Assembly: GCF_000336935.1 (NCBI RefSeq)
Contig: NZ_AOME01000015.1
Location: forward strand, 153,559 to 201,085
Length of the DNA: 47,527 bases
Source: Halococcus salifodinae DSM 8989
Lineage (GTDB): Archaea; Halobacteriota; Halobacteria; Halobacteriales; Halococcaceae
Reading direction: 5' to 3'
Positions 43,054-47,527 of this stretch are shown here, in pieces (positions within the stretch are counted from its first letter, which is position 1; each line of letters opens with the position of its first letter). The translations under genes and the position numbers were made by a program. The notes beneath the pieces were generated by a model that was not told the DNA's origin, ran no database searches, and saw only the letters and a list, made by a program, of their open reading frames with translations.

Positions 43054-44394
43054 ATGAACCGCTCGACCTCGCGCGATCTTTACGACCGCGCGCTCGACGT
43101 GCTGCCCGGCGGCGTGAACTCCTCGGTCCGCGCAACCCGACCCTACCCGGCGTTCGTCGAGCGCGGCGACGGGGGCCACGTCATCGACGCCGACGGCAAT
43201 CGCTACATCGACTACGTGATGGGCTACGGGCCGCTCCTGCTCGGTCACGATCTCCCCGAGTCGGTCCAGGCGGCGGTGCAGTCAACGCTGAGCGAGGGCC
43301 CGATGTACGGCGCACCGACCGAGATCGAGGTCGAACTCGCGGAGTTCGTCGCCCGCCACGTCCCGAGCGTCGAGATGTGCCGGTTCGTCAACAGTGGGAC
43401 GGAAGCCACCGTCTCCGCCGTGCGACTCGCCCGCGGGTACACCGGCCGCAAGAAGATCGTGGTGATGCAAGGCGGCTATCACGGCGCACAGGAGTCCACG
43501 CTGGTCGAGGGCTCGCCCGACGATCCACGGCCGTCCTCGCCCGGCGTCCCACAATCATTCGCCCAGCACACGATTCCGGTTCCGTTCAACGATCAAGAGG
43601 CGATCGAAGCGGTCTTCGAGGCCCACGGCGACGAGATCGCCGCGGTCCTGACTGAACCGCTGCTCGGCAACACCGCGAGCGTGCTGCCCGTCGAAGGCTA
43701 CCACGAGCGCCTGCGCGAACTCTGTGACGAGTCCGGCGCGCTCCTGATCTTCGACGAAGTGATGACGGGCTTCCGTGTCGGCGGGCTCCAGTGCGCTCAG
43801 GGGAAACTCGGTGTGAAACCCGACCTCACCACGTTCGCGAAGATCGTCGGCGGCGGGTTCCCAGCGGGCGCGATCGGCGGCCCCGCCGAGATCATCGAAT
43901 CGTTCACGCCCGCCGGCGACGTGTTCCAGTCGGGCACGTTCTCGGGCCACCCGGTCGCGATGGCTGCCGGGCTCGAAACTCTCAGATATGCTGCCGAAAA
44001 CGACGTCTACGACCACGTGAATCGGCTGGGCGAGAAGCTCCGGACCGGACTCACGGAGATCACCGAGGACCGCGCGCCCGGCTACACCGTCCTCGGCACC
44101 GACAGCATGTTCAAACTCGTGTTCACCCGCGGCGACGCCGCCGCCCCTGGCCCGGCGTGCGAGGCGGGCTGCCGTCAGGACCCCGATTGTGACCGATTCG
44201 ACCGCTGTCCCAAGACCGGTGCTGACGTGGAGCAAAGCGAGACCGAGCGCTGGGAGCGGCTGTTCCGGCCCGCGATGCTCGACGAGGGGATCTTCCTGAC
44301 CGCGAACCAGATGGAATCCCAGTTCGTGAGCGACGCGCACACCGACGCGGACATCGAGGAAACCCTCGAAGCGTACAAAGCCTACTTCGAGTAG
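43054..44394 (+). CDS. hemL: Glutamate-1-semialdehyde 2,1-aminomutase
   Basis: The protein has 446 residues and converts glutamate-1-semialdehyde into 5-aminolevulinate for heme synthesis. The start [39 protein letters not shown] and the PLP lysine in [18 protein letters not shown] are classical. Near residue 370 there is an insert with four cysteines in the pattern C-x3-C-x5-C-x5-C ([19 protein letters not shown]), which could bind a metal or be redox active. Its position near the C-terminus seems typical for haloarchaea, from memory. Confidence 0.95.
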   Translation: MNRSTSRDLYDRALDVLPGGVNSSVRATRPYPAFVERGDGGHVIDADGNRYIDYVMGYGPLLLGHDLPESVQAAVQSTLSEGPMYGAPTEIEVELAEFVARHVPSVEMCRFVNSGTEATVSAVRLARGYTGRKKIVVMQGGYHGAQESTLVEGSPDDPRPSSPGVPQSFAQHTIPVPFNDQEAIEAVFEAHGDEIAAVLTEPLLGNTASVLPVEGYHERLRELCDESGALLIFDEVMTGFRVGGLQCAQGKLGVKPDLTTFAKIVGGGFPAGAIGGPAEIIESFTPAGDVFQSGTFSGHPVAMAAGLETLRYAAENDVYDHVNRLGEKLRTGLTEITEDRAPGYTVLGTDSMFKLVFTRGDAAAPGPACEAGCRQDPDCDRFDRCPKTGADVEQSETERWERLFRPAMLDEGIFLTANQMESQFVSDAHTDADIEETLEAYKAYFE

Positions 44395-44435
44395 CCGACC
44401 CATCGACCGATCGAACGTGCGAGTGGTCGCGTCCG

Positions 44436-46154
44436 CTAAACGGCCTCCCGCCCCCGAGTCCCAGTGCGGATCTGAGCGGCGTCCTCGACCGACGTGACGA
44501 ACACTTTGCCATCGCCCGGCTGGCCGGTCGCGGCGCGTTCGATGATCGCTTCGACTACCTCGTCGGCGGCGATGTCGGCCACCACGCACTCGACTTTGAC
44601 CTTCTGGTGGAGGTCGACGGTGTACTCCTCGCCGCGCCACTGCCCCTTCTTGACGGGCTGGCTCCCCCGCCCGGAGACGTTCGTCACCGTGAGCGATGGC
44701 GCGCCGACCTCCGCGAGCGCGCTCTTGACTGCACCGAGCTTGTCGGGCCGGACGACCGCCGTGACCATCTTGATTCCGCCGTCGTTCGCCAACCCGCCGT
44801 CGGTCCGAACCTCCTCGTCGGCGGCCGCGTGGACCGCACCGCCGTCGGCGACCGGGCCGCCCGACTCGCCGAGACCGAACTCGGGGTAGGTGTCGACGCC
44901 GTGCTCGGAACTGTCGAGCCCATCGCGCTCGTGTTCGGGCGTGACGCGTGCCTGCCCGACCGCCTTTAGCGCGCCGAACACCGCGGCGGTCGCGACGATC
45001 GTCCAGCCGGCGATCACGGCGACGCCGATGATTTGGGCTGCGAGCACGTCGAGCGCGAACCCGTCGACCGCGACGAACGGGAACGCGAGTGCGCCGAGCA
45101 CGCCGGCCGAGCCGTGGACCGGGAACACCGCACAGACGTCGTCGATCCGAAGGCGTTTCTCGACGAACTCGAAGACCAGCGGGAGCTGGATACCAGCGAG
45201 TAGGCCGACGGCCACGGCTCCGGGCCAGACGATCGCGTCGGTGATCGAGGTGATCGAGACGAGGCCGGCGAGCATCCCGTTGGCGACGTACAGCGTGTCG
45301 ACCTTCCGGGTCTTCGCGAACGAGGCCGCGCCAGCACCGATCGCGCCCGCGGCCATCCCGAGGGTGGTCGTGAGCGCGACTCGGCCGACGTAGCTGAACG
45401 AGCCGAGCTCTGCGGCCCCGCCGGCCATCGCGAGCGGTGCAGCCGCGGTGCCGACGTTGAAGCCGTACCAGCCGAAGCAGAGGATCAGCGTGCCGAGCAC
45501 GGCGAAGGACATCGAGTGGCCGGGGATCACGTTCACCGAGCCGTCGTCGCCGTAGCGACCGATCCGCGGGCCGAGCACCCACGCCGCCGTCAGGCCCGCG
45601 ATCCCGCCCATCCCGTGGACGATCATCCCGCCGGCGAAGTCGTGAAAGCCCACGCCGAGGACGCTTGCGAGAAAGCCGCCGGCCCACGTGAAGCCCGTGA
45701 CCACGGGGTAGATGATCGCCGCGAGCAGGATCGTGTACGCGACGTACGCCCGGAGCTTACACCGACCCGCGACTGCGCCGCTCACGATCGTGGCGGCGGT
45801 CATCGCGAACACCGCGCCGAACAGCCAGCTCACCCACGCGGCCGAGTCGCCGCTCCAGACCGCCGTCAGGTCCGCGAGCGTGGCCCCACTGCCGCCAGTG
45901 AGCCCGCCGATGACCGACGAGACGCCCGCACCGACGAGGAAGAAGGCCACGACCCCGATCGACCACGTCAGCATGTTCTTCGTGAGCTGGTTGGCGACGT
46001 TCTTCGCGCGGACCTGGCCCGCCTCCAGCATCGCGAACCCCGCGTGCATGAAGAAGATCAGGAACGTGACCGTGAGCACCCACACGAGGTTGACGCTCTC
46101 GACCACCGCCTCCATCCCGCTCGCCTGGAGCGGGATCGATCCAGCCTCGATCAT
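44436..46154 (-). CDS. Ammonium transporter fused to a PII signal protein
   Basis: The protein has 572 residues. The Amt part (about 1-415) has eleven hydrophobic segments and the family blocks [33 protein letters not shown] and the pore-region [17 protein letters not shown] flexible acidic linker (about 416-460) follows. The PII domain (about 461-572) starts [13 protein letters not shown], carries a T-loop ([19 protein letters not shown]) and ends [14 protein letters not shown] binds ATP/ADP and 2-oxoglutarate and blocks the Amt pore when nitrogen is ample. No stop lies between the parts. A loss of the stop by sequencing error is the main alternative. Confidence 0.93.
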   Translation of the reverse strand: MIEAGSIPLQASGMEAVVESVNLVWVLTVTFLIFFMHAGFAMLEAGQVRAKNVANQLTKNMLTWSIGVVAFFLVGAGVSSVIGGLTGGSGATLADLTAVWSGDSAAWVSWLFGAVFAMTAATIVSGAVAGRCKLRAYVAYTILLAAIIYPVVTGFTWAGGFLASVLGVGFHDFAGGMIVHGMGGIAGLTAAWVLGPRIGRYGDDGSVNVIPGHSMSFAVLGTLILCFGWYGFNVGTAAAPLAMAGGAAELGSFSYVGRVALTTTLGMAAGAIGAGAASFAKTRKVDTLYVANGMLAGLVSITSITDAIVWPGAVAVGLLAGIQLPLVFEFVEKRLRIDDVCAVFPVHGSAGVLGALAFPFVAVDGFALDVLAAQIIGVAVIAGWTIVATAAVFGALKAVGQARVTPEHERDGLDSSEHGVDTYPEFGLGESGGPVADGGAVHAAADEEVRTDGGLANDGGIKMVTAVVRPDKLGAVKSALAEVGAPSLTVTNVSGRGSQPVKKGQWRGEEYTVDLHQKVKVECVVADIAADEVVEAIIERAATGQPGDGKVFVTSVEDAAQIRTGTRGREAV

Positions 46155-46460
46155 TCGCCCACCGCCGAAGTAATCGCTACTATTTTACTACAATTGATGC
46201 CGTTTTCGCTGTTTTCGCCCGTGTTCGTCATCCGTCTCACGCTGGGGACGCAGGAAGTGCGATCGTATAACTGTTGGGTTGAAATATGGATATTTGCGCT
46301 GGTGTTGGAATGGATATGTCCGTTTTGCGGTACAGTATTATCGATATAAGGTCGTATTCCGGTCGGGAATCGCTCGATATTGGACCGAAAACCGTACGTT
46401 CGTCGATTCGATTTCCGGCAGGTGTTGCGCGAGAGCGGCGTCCGCGCCCGAGATCGGGAG
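46155..46460. other. 306-base AT-rich intergenic region
   Basis: Lower in GC than the rest. A TATA-like GTAAAATAGTAG on the minus strand (46171-46182) is about 23 bases before the Amt start. The rest (46260-46400) shows no gene I can support; a short frame from 46286 is chance-like. Confidence 0.55.
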
Positions 46461-47508
46461 TCAGTCGTCGGCCGGTGCGGACTCGACGAGCGTCGCTGGC
46501 TCGACGGAGGCGTACCGAACGACCGCATCGAACTGCCCGATCGAGAAGCGTTCGTCCGATGTGATACCGCGTGCGTCGGGCTCGCACAGACGTGTATCGA
46601 CGAACCGCTTCGCGACGAGGGCTTTCCGGGCGTCGTCCACGCTGTCGATCCGCTCTTGTGCCTCTTTGACGAGAAGTGCGGCGGTGTAGACGTCGAAGAC
46701 GTAGTTCGCGAGTTTCTTGGCGTGGAGCTGGGCGTACTCCCCGTCGGCCCCGGCGAGGTGGACCAACGACTCCTGAAGCTCGGCGAAGGCGTCCTCGATC
46801 GCCGCAGTCGGTTCGTCGAGGCAGGGATGCTCGGCCGCGTCGAGGTTGGCGCGGATCGCGGGCAGGAGAGCCTCGTGGGCGTCCTCGCGGTCGAGCGCCC
46901 GGAGCAGGTCGAGCGAGAGGACGTTCGAGGTTCCTTCCCAGATCGGGAGCACCTGGGCGTCACGGAGCAGGCGCGGCGTGACGAACTCACGAACGTACCC
47001 GTTGCCGCCGAGCACCTCACACGCGTACGAGGCGGTTTCGACTGCCATCCGCGCGGTCACGTGCTTCGCCACCGGCACGAGCGCGCGCACGAGCTTGAAC
47101 GCCCGCTCGCCGGCCTCGGTCTCACGCCCCTCGCGCCGGTAGCGGTCGAGGACGCGCGCGCCGTCGAAGGTGAACGCGGCGGCGGCCTCGTAGTCGACGG
47201 CCATATCGACGAGATCGCGGCGCATCAGCGGGTAGTCTTGAATGACCTCCCCGAACGCCTCGCGGTTCGCGGCCCGAACTTTGGATTCGAGCAGCGCACG
47301 ACCCATGATCCCGACCGCGGCGGTGGCGTTCGAGAGGCGCTCGAAGTTGAGCATCTCGGTCATCTGCCGGAACCCGTTCTCGGGTTCCCCTACTAAGAAC
47401 GCCTCCGCGCCGCGGAATTCGATCTCCCCTGTGGGGACCGAGATCGTTCCGAGCTTGTCCTTCAGCCGGCGGAACAGTGCGTCGTTGACCATCCCGCTCG
47501 GTTTGGTG
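46461..47508 (-). CDS. Acyl-CoA dehydrogenase, AidB-like, N-terminus missing
   Basis: A C-terminal fragment of about 349 residues of a flavin-dependent acyl-CoA dehydrogenase family enzyme. The central block GFRQMTEMLNFERLSNATAA and the sequence ANREAFGEVIQDYPLMRRDL are followed by VLGGNGYVREFVTPRLLRDA and VLPIWEGTSNVLSLDLL. The first is near the substrate pocket and the last is a cofactor-binding signature. The contig ends inside the gene. The apparent start MCIRDS is adaptor-encoded. Confidence 0.88.
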
Positions 47509-47527
47509 CTGTCTCTTATACACATCT
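47509..47527. other. Tn5/Nextera mosaic-end adaptor remnant
   Basis: The last 19 bases are the reverse complement of the adaptor found at the start, so genomic sequence ends at 47508. Confidence 0.97.

Noticed and set aside
43555-45687. A 710-codon minus-strand frame
   Set aside because: It is Arg-rich shadow sequence over hemL and the ammonium transporter.

Overview
The window is a piece of a halophilic archaeon (class Halobacteria). Four things point there: high GC, strongly acidic proteins, many leaderless genes whose TATA-like box lies about 25-30 bases before the start codon, and archaeal information-processing genes (aIF2-gamma, RNA polymerase E'/Spt4, Kae1-Bud32 fusion, thermosome, TiaS, Trm1, primase large subunit). 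A Halococcus-like genus is a guess. Both ends carry untrimmed Tn5/Nextera mosaic-end sequence (1-18 and 47509-47527), so genomic DNA runs from 19 to 47508 and both end genes are cut.

Left part (19-13.5 kb). The 3' end of primase large subunit is followed by small membrane proteins, a SWIM zinc-finger protein, a tiny ORF overlapping a PIN-like gene, a GNAT acetyltransferase and the nucleotide-pool enzyme RdgB/HAM1. From 12.7 kb down to 4.2 kb on the minus strand lies a conserved archaeal transcription/translation cluster: aIF2-gamma, PIN protein, RNAP E', Spt4, GTP-dependent dephospho-CoA kinase, S24e, S27ae, Kae1-Bud32. It is interrupted twice: by a TnpB-only IS200/IS605-type element with a typical right-end hairpin between the PIN gene and rpoE1, and by an aldo-keto reductase plus a membrane protein between the kinase and S24e.

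Middle (13.5-33.9 kb). A TauE-like permease, a DUF5787 protein with nuclease-like and Cys-rich features, and a thermosome gene with a heat-shock-style promoter and a possible upstream mini-ORF. Nitrogen genes lrp and glnA are divergent. Two adjacent YihY/BrkB paralogues, Trm1, several envelope proteins, a phosphoesterase, a threonine aldolase, a HAD hydrolase and a secreted GH26-like lipoprotein follow. A molybdate/tungstate-type ABC transporter (minus) is divergent from a ModE-like regulator.

Right part (34.4-47.5 kb). A PhoU/TrkA-C protein, an aspartoacylase-like hydrolase, threonine synthase, a TIM-barrel isomerase, TiaS divergent from an HTH regulator, HemL, an ammonium transporter fused to a PII domain, and a truncated acyl-CoA dehydrogenase.

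The most unusual structure is a dispersed non-coding repeat of about 0.45 kb, at 37334-37805 and 42557-42977. It is built from conserved blocks and a series of perfect 8-10 bp stems with 3-nt loops. The two copies share the plan, but most stem sequences differ and one hairpin module sits at a different place. A simpler triple-hairpin array lies at 3141-3223. These, the TnpB insertion and the Amt-PII fusion are the main leads.
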